Of a DNA stretch of 64,000 nt, positions 45,177-57,369 are shown piece by piece. The notes under the pieces were generated by a model. It was not told where the DNA came from, did not search any database, and saw only the letters and a list, made by a program, of their open reading frames with translations. Positions within the stretch are counted from its first letter, which is position 1. Every line of letters begins with the position of its first letter. The translations under genes were made by a program, and so were the position numbers. Origin of the DNA: Theocolax elegans (taxonomy: Eukaryota; Arthropoda; Insecta; Hymenoptera; Cerocephalidae); NCBI GenBank assembly GCA_026168455.1, contig CM047431.1, positions 27,717,569-27,781,568 of the forward strand, read 5' to 3'.

Positions 45177-47176
45177 TGCGATTTATAAAAAATTCTGAAA
45201 TTCCAGCTTTTGATGCAATGATGACCGATGACGAGGGTGATGCTCTTCTATTGAGTGTAGACGCGACACCTGCTCGACCGTCAGTGCATTCGCTACCTAT
45301 GGAGTCTGAGGATTTCAGCAGTACCGACACTGTCGATGAGTCGTCAGATACCGATGATTGTAAGTCTACATTTGCATATGTGTAACAAAAAAGAAAAAGA
45401 CAACAAAATAACTACCTATGAAGTCAACAGGTCAGATAATCAGTGTGGGGCAGGTGTAAGTGGAGCCACTGTTCAATATATCGACATTCGCGAAGAATCA
45501 ACGCGATTTTACCGTCGATTCCAGCTACGAGGACACGAACTATTTGCAACTATAGTCCAACCACCAGCGGGGGCAGATATATGCAGCTGGTTAGAGAGGG
45601 CTGTTCATGAACTTTATGGCCGTGTAAGCGAAAACGTACGTCTCACGGATTATATAGGTGTATCTGTCAATTTAGAATGGTTTCATCAGGGTCCTGTCTG
45701 GATTTCGTTTAGATTGATGCGCGATTTTCGGCCCAATGACTTGTTTGATTTGCTTGCTAGTGTAGCGCAAAGTAACAACGGTTTCGAAATTGACGATACG
45801 TTGAAAATAAGTGTCAATATTGTCTCTGTACCGCAAGGTCGTGGACGAGTTAAGCTTACAACAGAGCACATGTACAAGAGATCAATTTTAAATATTATAA
45901 ATACTGACGATTTGTGTTTACCGCGCTCTTTGGTTACTGCTCACGTGCACGCTATACGCGGTAAAATCCGTTCCGGTATTTTACATAAAAAATGGTTAAA
46001 AATACGCAATAGTGCCGGTAAATATCAGAAAGAGCAAGCCGAGAAATTAGTTAGAGCAGCACGATTTATTGTACCTATAACGGGGTGTGGTATCAAAGAG
46101 CTGAAACTATTTCAAGAGTATTATGCACTGTTTGACGTTGCAATTGTTGTCTACGCATTTCGAGGCTTTGCTCGGGGTGATAAGCCGCTATACGACGGTA
46201 CGCAGTACGTTTATAACGTCGGTAATATCGTACGGTATACTCTTCGTATAATGTATTATGAAAATAGTGGGCATTATCAGCCAATTTTAAATGTAATCGG
46301 TGCATCGGGTAGTAGAGATTACTGCAAAGCCTTGTAATAAAAAATTAACACGTAGACAAAATCACAAGTGGCCGCATAAATGTCGAAGATGTTTGCAGGC
46401 TTCGCTTTGTAATGTTAATGAAATTAAAATAAAATGTACTTGGTGTAGTAGAGGATTTTTCGGACCGTCTTGTTTATCGAAGCATTTAGAGGTAGATTCT
46501 TTTGGTAAAAATCTTTCGGTTTGTGAAAGTGTCAGAATTTGCAAAATATGTTGTAAGACTGTCAGGACTAGCGATTGAGATCCACATGAAAGTAATATCA
46601 TATTTTGTAAGATTTGCAATAAAAAAGCGGATGTTGATCATATGTGTTAAATGCAAACTATAAAAGATAGTCCAAACAGATCAAAAGCAAAATTGACACG
46701 TTATGTATTTTATGATTTTGAAACTCAACAGTCGGAGAGTGTAGTGGGTGATGATACGGTAAAATTACACGTGCCAAATTTATGCGTTGTTCAACAAGTT
46801 TGAACGGTGTGTCTCGACAACGATGATATTACGAATTCTTGTAATGTATGCGGCATACGTGAATATGTATTTAACATTGATCCGGTAAAACAGCTACTCG
46901 ACTTCGCACTCACACCAAGACAAAAATTTCAAGAAGTCATCTGTATTGCGCACAATGCGCAAGGTTTCGACGCACAATTTATTTTACGACATCTAGCGGA
47001 AAGAAAAGATATACGGGAAAAGCCTTCGACAATTCTGAACGGGGGGAAGATAGTGGTTATGCGAGTGCTACACGTAAAATTTCTGGACAGTCTAAATTAT
47101 TTACATATGCCGTTAAGCGCATAACCGAAGGCCTATGGACTTGGAAATATTGAGAAGGGTACGTTCCCCCACTTAT
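45177..47176 (+). pseudogene. Polinton B DNA polymerase B, N-terminal part
   Basis: A short acidic frame (45,176-45,385) may be the start. The main frame (45,336-46,337, 333 aa) is the N-terminal domain. A shift near 46,335 leads to a Cys/His-rich zinc-finger stretch (46,340-46,578), then another break leads to the 3'-5' exonuclease region: YDFETQQ near 46,710 (Exo I, with the Asp and Glu) and AHNAQGFDAQFILR near 46,950-46,990 (Exo II). There is an in-frame TGA at 46,801-46,803 and a shift near 47,120. The gene is cut by the first TTAA transposon at 47,177-47,180 and resumes at 52,342. Confidence 0.9.
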
Positions 47177-47714
47177 TTAACGTGACAAGCCTGGGTTAAA
47201 ATGATGAAAAAATCGATTTTTTTTATTGATTTTTTCGAAAGAAAATGTTGTTAAAAACAGTATTTTCCACCCCGCATGTCATAATTTTGATTTTTCTTTT
47301 AGTTATAGCTAAAATTATAAAATGCGGTCTTTTTAAAAATTCACTAATTGCGCATACAATTTTAAATTCGCCGCGTCAGCGCTCATGCGCTCTCTGGCGT
47401 TGCGAATACGAACTGCGTACTGTCAAAGATAACCTCTTTTCTTTACACGGCAGTGACAGTTGTTTTGTTTACCAACAAACACCTGTTTGCATCCTTTTAT
47501 TGATTTTCGGCGCTTTTCACTATAATATCGCGATTTTCGATTACGCGAGTGAAGTGCAGTGTAAAATCTGTTTTATTTTTTTACTTGAAGTGCTACACAG
47601 ACACACACATATATATATATATATAGATATATATTACATATTTAGTGTTGTTTTTCAAGTGATTTAATTGTCTAAAACTTTTTAAAAGCCCTTCTGTACT
47701 TGAAAACTGGTGCT

Positions 47715-50157
47715 ATGGCATCAGACAGTAAAGTACCAGATACTCGTGGTCGGCTACCTGGTTCTTCAGGAGCTGGCCTATTCAAGAAAAGAGTATTTGG
47801 AAGAAAAAAGAAAAGAGCGAAGAAGTTTCATGGCAACACAGAAGAGCGAAGCCCTTCACCAAAAAGATTGAGGACAGCTTCTAGGAGAAAAGTTACCGAT
47901 ACTGCAAATCAATGTATTGGATCAACCCAATACAGATTGATTGATGTCAGTGAATTTTATAAAGTGTTGACAGATATTCTATGTTGTAAGGAGTGCCATG
48001 GACCAATTCAGTGTACAGAAAGTGATGTACGTGGCCTGGGATTCAAGCTCATTGTAAAGTGCACTAACAAGGGAAGTACATGACCTCCGGGAAACAGATC
48101 TCATCCTAACTTTGGTATGTCTTTTATAATATAAAAATATGAAGAAAGCCAAGTTATCTCTTGCCAATGGCCACTTTTACGGAAGTTATTCGACATTCAA
48201 TAATAATAGCAGTAAAAATTACTTCCAATTCGGTCGCTTATAACTCGGAAACAAATAAAGATAAACAATCAAACCAAAAACCAGAAGAAAGTTGAGTTCA
48301 AGTAGATATGGTTTAAAAAAAAGAAGCTCAAATTGCTTAATTTGAAGCAAAGTTATGAAGAAAATAAGAAATTGAAGATTATTAGACCAAAAGAAACAAT
48401 AAAATTTTCATATTAAATTTTGGTTAAAATTTCTTCAATTTTTTATTTTCTTCATAACTTTGCTTCAAATTAAGCAATTTGAGCTTCTTTTTTTTCAAAC
48501 CATATCTACTTGAACTCAACTTTTTTCTGGTTTTTGATTTGATTGTTTATCTTTATTTGTTTCCGAGTTATAAGCGACCCAATTGGAAGTAATTTTCATT
48601 GAAATTATTATTAGATGTCGAATAACTTCCGTAAAAGTGGCCATTGGCAAGAGATAACTTGGCTTTCTTCATATTTTTATATTATAAAAAACATACCAAA
48701 GTTAGGATGAGATCCGTTTCCCGGAGGTCATGTACTTCCCTTGTAAGTGTCAAAGAGCATATCCAATAAATTCCTGCAAGTTAATGGGTCCAAAAAGGAA
48801 TGCTTATGACGTTAATAAGAGAAGTGTTTTAGCTGCACGAGCTCTTGGGCAAAGACATGCAGGATTAGCAAGTTTTTGTGGTATCATGGATTTACCACCA
48901 CCTATAAGCCACAGTAATTTTGATAGTGTCAACGAGCAGCTCAGTGATGCTTGTGAAAGAGTCGCTGAGCAATCCATGAGTAAGGCTGTGACAGAAGAAT
49001 TGGAATTGACACCTGACAACTCAAATGAACTCACTATTTCTGGTGATGGGACGTACAGGAAGAGAGGATTTTCATCGCTCCAAGGAGTCTCAAGTGTAAT
49101 TGGATATTATACTGGCAAAGTGATTGATGTTGCCATCAAAAATTCCTTCTGTTTGGCTTGTTCCAGATGGGAAGGAAAAACTGAGACAACAGATTATTTG
49201 GAGTGGTTTGAAAAACACAAGGCTCAGTGCTCATCGAATCATGATGAATCTGCTGGAAAAATGGAAGTGGACGGTATTGTACAAATGTTTCAGCGCTCTG
49301 AGGAGAAACATGAAGTGATGTATCGTCGTTTCATTGGCGATGGTGACTCCAAAGTGTTCAAGACAATTCTCGAGATTGAACCTTATGGAGAAATTTTAGT
49401 GGAGAAGAAAGAGTGTGTCGGGCACGTTCAGAAGGGAATGGGAACACGCCTAAGGAACCTGAAGAAAAGTCTAGGTGCACAGAAGTTATCTGATGGCAAG
49501 AGTATCGGAGGTCAGGGAAGATTGACTGCAAGAGTTATTGATCAGTTGACTGTGTACTACGGTAATGCGATTAGAGCCCACAGTGATTCTGTCGAGGAAA
49601 TGACAGATGCTATATGGGCTACGTATTACCACAAAATATCAACTGATCAGAAGCCTCAACATCATCTGTGCCCGGTTGGAGTGAGTAGTTGGTGTCAGTG
49701 GCAGAAAGCGAAGGCTCTCAAGAGACAGTTCACCCACAAGAGCAGCTTGCCATCAGCTGTAATGGAAAATTTGAAGCCTATTTATGAAAGTTTAACTGAG
49801 CCCCAGCTGTTGGAGAAATGTCTTGGTGACTTCACCCAAAACTCCAATGAAAGTTTTAATAGTGGCATTTGGAAACTGTTGCCAAAAACTTCATTCAGTG
49901 GCCTGACAGTTTTGAAAATTGGTGTTTATACGGCTGTCACCATTTTCAATGATGGAAGAGCAGCTTATTTGCAGATCATGGAGCAGTTTGGCGTAACCCC
50001 TAGACAGTATGTGCATGACTGGGTGAAAGTGAGCAACGACTCAAGGTTGTTCCATGCAGAGAGGAAAGTGGAAGCCAACACCATGGAGGCAAGGAGAGCG
50101 AGAAGGCAAGAAAGATTGCAGGTGCCAGAAACTTCTTACGGAGCAGGTCAGCATTGA
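47715..50157 (+). pseudogene. 'Mutator-like' domain transposase (interrupted by a palindrome)
   Basis: The N-terminal part (47,715-48,068) is basic (FKKRVFGRKKKRAKK) and has a CCKECHG motif. A 676-bp palindrome then intervenes, and the frame resumes in the same phase at 48,745, running to 50,157. The second part has the likely catalytic acid residues in ISGDGTYRKRGF (Asp about residue 106 of that frame), FIGDGDSKVF (Asp about 204 or 206) and NSNESFNSGIW (Glu about 374), plus a CVGHVQKGMGTRLR motif. No other break is visible, so the palindrome is the main lesion. The related gene in transposon 2 is much more decayed. Confidence 0.85.
48069..48744. repeat. Palindromic (foldback) element 3 inside the transposase gene
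   Basis: AAGGGAAGTACATGACCTCC at the left is mirrored by GGAGGTCATGTACTTCCCTT at the right. Arms of about 310 bp surround a 48-bp unpaired centre near 48,400. The arms are about 97% identical by eye. No target duplication is clear. Its length is not a multiple of three, and stops occur soon after entry. Confidence 0.9.
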
Positions 50158-50385
50158 GCATCATACTGGATGGCTAAATTCATTACCAAGGGTGCTTGCT
50201 TCGACTGGAACTTCACACAATTGCCTTACAGAAGTGATGAAAAAAAATAACTTTCAAAATCTGTATTGCATTGGTAAGGTCATTTACCATGTTTTATTAA
50301 TAAAAATCTATTTTTCTTTTCAGTGATTTGTAAGTAACCTCAAAGAGGTTATTAGTAGGAGCTGATTTCCTACAACCTTTAGATT

Positions 50386-51685
50386 TGTAACGGTCACGCT
50401 GGGGATTAGGGCGTGGCGTCAAAGGCGAATAAACCAGTAAGGTATAAATAATAATATTAATTTATTATAAATATTAAAAGAAAGGGTTTGGGCGCCAGCC
50501 GCGTACGATCGCGGCGAATATAATAAATAATGCTCGGCTGCGTGCGAGCTGCGACGACTAGCTGCGCGAGGGGCGGGGAGGGGAGGAATGAAGGAAGCAC
50601 ACTTACGGTAGGAAGGTGACTATTATCCGCTGCAACTATCGCAAGGCGTACACCCACCTTACTATCGAGGAGATCGTCTCCTGGAGTTGCGGCTCGGCGG
50701 TTGCTTGCTCTCGCTCTCTCGTGTACGCACACACACTCTCAAAAATATATTCTAATCGGTCGCGGATCGATTCCCGATGCTGCCTCAATGGCGTCCCGAT
50801 GAGCTCTCTCGAGTTCGGGCTCGTTCGCCGCTTCGCTGCTCGGGCCCGACGTGCGCGCGCAGCTTCTCGCGTCGAGTCGCCCGTCGGCCGCCGTCGTCTC
50901 GCGCGCCTCGTGTAGTGAGTGCTCGCGGCCATGTTGATCAAGGCGGACGACGTTGCCGGGCTGCTGCTTCCCACGGAGAGGACGATGTTCCCGGTGATGC
51001 TGTTACCCAGGTAAGCCTATATGATCGTTCCTCCGTGTTATATACTATATCGGCTAATGAGTCTGCTCTGTTACAGGTGCAGACGGGACGGCCGATCTTC
51101 GAGTCTTCTCTCTCACTCGCTCTCACGGTGGCTTCTCAGCTGGTGCGCGTCGGGTCGGTGATTGCTGCTCTTCGTCGGTGCTGCGTTGCTGCGGGGATTC
51201 TGGCTGCTTCTCAGGTGAATATATATCTCCCGAGGGAGTGCTGCTTATTATTTACTAATTATTAATTGAGAGTTATGGTAATGTTATGATTACCATAACC
51301 TCACTTCCAATCCTCTCCTAGCATGTAGCTGTCAGTTAGTATGTGCACTACATGCGTCCTTGTTTCCTTCTGCTTAGGGTTATTATTAATTATTTATCTG
51401 TTTCACAGCTTCCTGGATATCCTGTTGCTGCTCGTGCTGCTCCATCTGGCACCTTGGGCCATCGCAGGCTGCTCCATGGACCTGGTGCGAAGCCTCCCAG
51501 AAGTAGTATCGCCTCTCCTGACATGCTGCTTTATTGTGCTACGAGGAAGGAGCCAAGAGAAGTATTGGGAATTTGGGGAGCTTCGGGTAGGCTAGGTAGG
51601 CTTAGAGATGTGAGGGTAGGTAGGTTAGTTTATATTGGGGTTCGCTCGCTTATTAACTTTGACAGGTATTACATACCTTGTCACA
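50386..51685. repeat. Solo LTR, 1,300 bp, with GATT target duplication
   Basis: The segment begins TGTAACGGTCACGC and ends CCTTGTCACA (TG...CA), and is flanked by GATT at 50,382-50,385 and 51,686-51,689. It is much more GC-rich than the transposon it sits in. A 4-bp duplication fits Gypsy-type or some BEL/Pao elements. The internal region has been lost, as after recombination between two LTRs. Open frames inside are not convincing. Confidence 0.8.
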
Positions 51686-52341
51686 GATTGTAGTTTTCAA
51701 TTATTTGAAATAGCTACAATAATTATATAAGTAAGTATTTAGAAGATTTCTAATAATTTTTAGATATAAACTTTAAACTTAAATATCTCAAAATGTTATT
51801 TTTTCTCTTTTTCAGTCAGTTGCCGCAGGATATCTCAGGATCTACACATTTAATCTTGATGAAATTTGGAGGAGACCTTCTTATATATATTTTAATCGAC
51901 TTGAATGGAGCAGACTGAGTTAAAAAATGTTTCCAAGTAAGTTACAAACAATTTATTTGACAAAAATGACTAAAAATGGAATAAGTAGTGTAATTTTATA
52001 AATAATTGTTGTTCATTTGATTGTTTCAGAAAAGTGCTCCATTCAAGTGGATTAGATTATAACTAAGATCATCTACCTCCAACCTGGGCTTATACGGAAG
52101 GCCCATATTCAAGAAAGTCTACGGCAAGTACCTTTTGAGCAAAAAATGGGTATTGTACAACCATGGACTACGGAGCAGAATAAGTGGATTTTAATTCAAG
52201 TTTATCTCAGGGAAAATCAAGTAAATATAGTATATTGTAAGTATACAAATTTCCAGGACCTTAACTATTTTTAAAAAAATTTTACATACGACTAAATGAC
52301 TTTATTTATTTTCAGCATTTAACCCAGGCTTGTCCCCTTAA

Positions 52342-54463
52342 TACTCCAGAAAATGAAGGTTATGTGGGTATGATGCCACCATTGTGGACGTACTCGCCAG
52401 AATCGATGAGTGCGAAACAGCGAAAAGACTTTCTGCAATGGTACAACTAGACGTGTGAGCAAAATTATATCTTTAATTTTCAAGATGAAATAATTAAGTA
52501 CTGCAAGCAGGATGTTAAGATATTGAGATTAGCATGTCTCGCCTTTAGAAAGACATTTATGACATGTGGCGAAACGGATCCCTTTCTAGAATGTTGCACT
52601 ATTGCATCATCATGCATAAGGGTGTATAGAAAAAAGTATTTAGAACAAGACACGATCGGAATTATTCCGCAAGATGGCTACAGGTGTTCCAATAGACAAT
52701 CGATGAAAGCGATGCAGTAGATGTGCTGGATGGAGCAAATATTACAGTGTCAAATTCAGTTTGCAGGGCGAGCGCGAGAAAAGAGACTACCAGAGGGACC
52801 CATAGTAGATGGTTATTGCGAAATAAGTGAGGTGGACAAAGTAGTTCTGCAATTTCACGGGTGCTATTGGCAGGCTGTCTAAGATGTTTCACGCTAAACA
52901 GAGATATTCGTCTCGTGAATGGTGAAACCATGGACGAGAGATACGAGAGAACAGTGAGAATTTCAGAGAAAATTAGCTGCTCCGGTTATCGGCTCATCGA
53001 AATGTGGGAATGTCAATTTGATCGTGAATGCAGTCAAAATCGCATGATGGCTGACTACATCAGCGAGAAGATGAAAAATTTCCATTCGCCGCTTGACCCG
53101 AGAGACGCGTTTTTCGGCGGCCGAACCGGTAATATCGTCAAATTGTACGACGTTCAAGAAGACGAAAAAATTAAGTATGTGGATGTTTGTTCGTTGTATC
53201 CGTATATATGTAAGTATAGACGCTATCCTGTGGGTCACCCGACGCTGTACATTGGTGAAGATGAGTATCGTGAATTGGTGGGTGTGAGTAATGATATAAG
53301 TAGCGTTGATGGACTAATAATGTGCGAGGTCTTACCCCCGAGAAATTTATTTCACCCTGTTTTACCGGTCAAGATGCATAACAAGCTAATATTTACCTTG
53401 TATTGGTCTTGCGTGGAGTCGAAAAATCAAGCGAATTGTAATCACGATGACGTAAGGGAGCGCGTCTTTACGGGTACTTGGGTGGCCGACGAGTTGAAGA
53501 AAGCTGTTGAGTTTGGTTACGTGATTCGAAAAGTGTTTGAAATATGGCCGTACAAAATGACGCAGTACGACAAGAGGACAAAGCAAGGTGGTCTATTCCA
53601 CGGCTACATAGACAAGTTCTTTATCGAAAAGACTCATGCATCGGGTTATCCGGTGGAATGCGGAGACGACGAAGATGCCATGAAACATCATGTGAAAGAA
53701 TTTGAGGAACAGGAGGGGATCAGACTAGATAGATATTGCATCAATCTCAATCCTGGTCTCAGATCGGTGGCGAAACTGTGCTTAAAATCGTTGTGGGGTA
53801 AGTTTGGGCAGCGAGAAAATATGGGTAAGACCGAGTTGGTGAACGAACCACGACGATTCTACGAGCTTCTCATCAGTCCCGATGTCAAGGTTAGCTCTGT
53901 TTTACCGGTTAGTGATAACATTATGTATGTGTGTTGGCGTAATATTAACGGGATTGTTGAATCGTCACCACAGTGCAATGTTGTGATTGCGGCTTATACC
54001 ACGGCACTGGCACGATTAAAACTTTTCTCCGAATTGGTGGCACTGGGCGAACGCCTTTTGTACTACGACACGGACTCTATCATATATGTGAGCAAAGACA
54101 CGAGCGATGATTACAACCCGGCGATTGGACCGTTTTTGGGTAGTCTTCGCGACGAATTGGCGTGTCACGGGGTGGGCACGTACATAACATCGTTTGTATC
54201 CGGCGGTCCGAAATTTTACGCGTACAAGTACCGAATACCAGACGGAAGCGAATCTTGCGTGTGTAAAATAAAAGGTATAAAATTAAATTTTCCTGCGAGT
54301 CGAAAAATCGATTTCGATTCGGTGCGTAAGTTAGTTCGAGGAGAAATACCACCAATATTTGTCGGCTTTGACGCTATACGGTGCACTCCGTATCACGATG
54401 TTGTAACACGGCCTGAGTGTAAAAAATGCGAACCAGTGTACGAAAAGAGTCGATTTGTATCAC
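52342..54463 (+). pseudogene. Polinton B DNA polymerase B, palm and C-terminal part
   Basis: After the first transposon the gene continues with in-frame TAG codons near 52,448 and 52,718 and a shift near 52,875. A long open stretch then runs to 54,463. It contains motif A (DVCSLYPYICKYRRYP, near 53,185), motif B (KLCLKSLWGKFGQR, near 53,770-53,812) and motif C (YYDTDSIIY, near 54,062-54,088), all with their key residues kept. The spacer between motifs A and B is long, as in protein-primed polymerases. The second transposon enters at TTAA 54,464-54,467 and supplies an accidental stop. Confidence 0.92.
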
Positions 54464-54836
54464 TTAAGGGGTCAAGCCTGGGTTAAATGTTATAAATAAA
54501 TAAACAATTATTATTAGAATAAATTTTTTTTTTAATTCTTCTTACAAATTTATTTTTTTTTACATAATATATATATATTATACTTTATATTTATCAATAT
54601 AAAAAATGTTTATTATGTATTTTTAATCCTGGTTATTAAACTTCTAATGATATTAAAAAATTGATCAATTTTTGCAGTTGCCGCAGGATATTGAAGCACT
54701 GAATGTATCTTTTAATGTCTAATAAGTCTTAAAATGTTCATGGAACATATGTTTACAGACTTATGTTTTTCTTTTTTTGAAAAAAAAATTAATAACAATG
54801 TATTAAATATAAAAGTTGATAATAATAAGAAAAATA

Positions 54837-54872
54837 GTGAATGTTATGTACGTATACGTACATAACATTCAC
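54837..54872. repeat. 36-bp perfect palindrome
   Basis: The 18-base half-site GTGAATGTTATGTACGTA is followed immediately by its exact reverse complement. It lies between inverted TTGCCGCAGGATAT copies at about 54,678 and 54,970, near their midpoint. Confidence 0.95.
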
Positions 54873-55949
54873 CTAAAACTTATCTTTTTGAAAATTGGGC
54901 AACATAAGTCCATAGAAATATATATTTTAAAAGTTTCCCCAAAATTTCAAAGTGATTCATCAACCTGGCTCTGAAATATCCTGCGGCAAGTAAGCTAAAA
55001 TCATTAAAAAACCATTAATGAGATAAATGCATTTAAAGTTTCACTTATTAGATTTAAAGTTTTACTTATTTTATAATTCTAATACCGTATTCTTCAGGTA
55101 TTATACAATTTATATATATATATAATCTTAATAATATATATATTTAATAGGTTTATAATGCCTTTTTTCTGGTTTTATTAATATAATACTCAGTATATTT
55201 TTTTAATATACATGTATTATCTAAAATAACAGAAAATCAACTTCAAAAATCAGTTTCTTTATAAAAAGAGGAATAAAATTTTTTAAAACTACAAGAATAC
55301 TTAGCTATTATTGAATATTAATGCATGATTATATGGATTTTAAAAAATATTTTGATAAAAAATCATATACTATATTATATATGATTATAATTTTTATTAT
55401 AAGCATTAAATTTAATTAAAAATATGTAAAGAATGCAGTAAAAACAAATACTGTTTGACAGTTGTGTACAATATCTCTTTCTCTCTCTCTCACATGACAA
55501 GTCTTCCATAAGATTATTGATTTTTCGGATAGCCTTGTCACGTGATAGAGAAAGAGAGAGGCATGTATAGTGTTACAGCTGCTAATGGAAGTGTGCACCA
55601 GCCACACGTTTGTAGTTCAATTTAAGCTATTATAATATCAAGTATAATTATATATTATATATATTATATTATATAATATCTAAATAAAATAAGTAAAAAA
55701 AACAAGTGGTTTATAAAACTGCATGAACAAATTATATCAGATAAGTATTTGCATAACCTTAAATTTATATTTTGTTTATGTCAAGAAATTGATTCTTTGT
55801 TTCTCCATTTCAGCATAACCAATGTGTCAACACTTAGATATACAATATTTGCAGAATACAGATAAAATTATAAACAAGTGTTTTGTTATGCTCAGTGTAT
55901 TTGTGCTTAGTGCGATATTATGTGGTTGAAGTTATTTTATGTGTACTTA

Positions 55950-56770
55950 TTTGTGAAAGTGTTTCAAACCTCCAATATAATTAGTATATTTCATGTCGTA
56001 AAGTACCACTCTCTATATTCTTTTGTTTCTTCTTCTGGTCGCAATTCACATGCTCTGCAAAAAGATTGCTTTGGAGGAACGTCAATTACTTTTTTATTCT
56101 CATGCAGTATCACACCTTGAAGAGAATTGAATCCTCACTTCCTCCAAGAACCATCACCTGATAGACTTATATGGCAATTCTGACTTGTTGAATCATATAC
56201 TTGCTCTACAGTTGCTTTCATAGACTGTTTACCAACTTCTTTACAAACATTTTTTATCTCTGTATTAATAATGTCATAATTACTGTGACAAACTGGACTC
56301 GGCAAATCCATATTTCGACAAAAAGTAACTAAACCAGCATGCCCATGACCAAGAGTTCTCATTGTGTACACTAACGTCTATTTATTTCATAAGCGTTACT
56401 TTTTTTCCAACTTTTCTACTTGAATCAATAACAAATACCTTAAAACAGTTTGTACATGTTATTGTTATTTTACTTCCCAAACCTCTCACATCAACTTCAG
56501 AAAATTTAACTGTACCATGACAATTCTGACAAAACTAAAAATTCTTCTAATGTTGGGAAAAGTAGTGATATATCAATAATTCTATTTTCTGTGCTACTTT
56601 CTTCAATGGTATCAGTTTTTAACTTTTTACTTGATCTGGATCAATGTTGATGGAAGTGCATCGTAGTTGGATCTTACTGATGTTGATAATTTTTTTATGA
56701 GCAGATGTACCAGGTATTCTATTACTTGAGTCTTGCATTTTTTTACTGCTCTTTTTTTGTATAAACTTAT
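55950..56770 (-). pseudogene. Decayed 'Mutator-like' transposase of transposon 2
   Basis: Reading leftward, LGHGHAGLVTFCRNMDLPSP (near 56,350-56,290) and ISLSGDGSWRK (near 56,165-56,140) match the transposase at 48.9-49.1 kb. Further similarity runs into the GFNSLQGV and QSFCRACE segments near 56,125-56,060. The upstream part, to about 56,770, is in broken frames. The central and C-terminal two thirds, with the later catalytic residues, are deleted. Confidence 0.8.
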
Positions 56771-57369
56771 AATTAATTTCTTAAAACTAATAAAATTTAA
56801 AGTTAAAAATATATTTTTAATTTAAAATCCACTGAGTATTTACTAAAATAATGTAAATACTTTATCAATGCAGACAATATTTACTTCAAATAGAACTGTT
56901 TACTAAAATAATGTAAATACTTTATCAATGCAGACAATATTTACTTCAAATAGAACTGTACGTATTTGTGCAGTATATTAGAGTAAAAGGAATCATTTAT
57001 TTATTAACTATTAAATTTGAATCGTATGGTAAAGTAGATTTCTACTTTACCAAACTCTACGCTTAATAGTTGCTTCGTTTAATATACTTGTATGTAAACG
57101 TCGAAAACCTCGCAAATATTATTTTAGTTAAATTAAAATAAAATGTCTTTTTTTGCAAAAATAATTTTAGAGAAATAATGTCTATTGATGCTTACTTTAT
57201 TTCAATTATAACTTGCGAAAAAATTTTTTGTTTTTTTTCAAATTTTGGGATAATGTGTTATGTAAAAAATACTTTAAAAAAAGTTAATAAAAAAAATCGA
57301 TTTTTTGAGCAGTTAACCCAGGCTTGACCCCTTAATAAAAGTTACCTATATGGGTATAAAATTAGTTGA

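Larger units (their letters stand above)
47181..52337 (+). mobile_element. TTAA-duplicating DNA transposon 1 with 'Mutator-like' transposase
   Basis: TTAA at 47,177-47,180 and 52,338-52,341 flank inverted ends: GACAAGCCTGGGTTAAA on the left, and the inverse TTTAACCCAGGCTTGTCCCC on the right. The PolB frame continues in phase across the TTAA, which proves the insertion. The 5,157-bp element holds a transposase gene on +, a nested palindrome, a nested solo LTR and a 3' subterminal region with TTGCCGCAGGATAT (51,825) that is also found in transposon 2. TTAA duplication is characteristic of piggyBac and Kolobok elements; the transposase is not of piggyBac type. Confidence 0.95.
54468..57331 (-). 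mobile_element. TTAA-duplicating DNA transposon 2 (same family as transposon 1)
   Basis: TTAA at 54,464-54,467 and 57,332-57,335 flank inverted ends GGGGTCAAGCCTGGGTTAA. The 2,864-bp element is in the opposite orientation to transposon 1: its right end resembles the left end of transposon 1, including an AAAAAATCGATTTTTT stretch just inside. It carries a decayed transposase on -. The subterminal TTGCCGCAGGATAT lies about 517 bp from the end, as in transposon 1 (519 bp). PolB coding resumes for eleven codons after it, ending at TGA 57,367-57,369. Confidence 0.95.

Noticed and set aside
47245..47667. 140-codon plus-strand frame in transposon 1
   Set aside because: It lies upstream of the transposase in AT-rich DNA, has no domain and is hydrophobic by composition.
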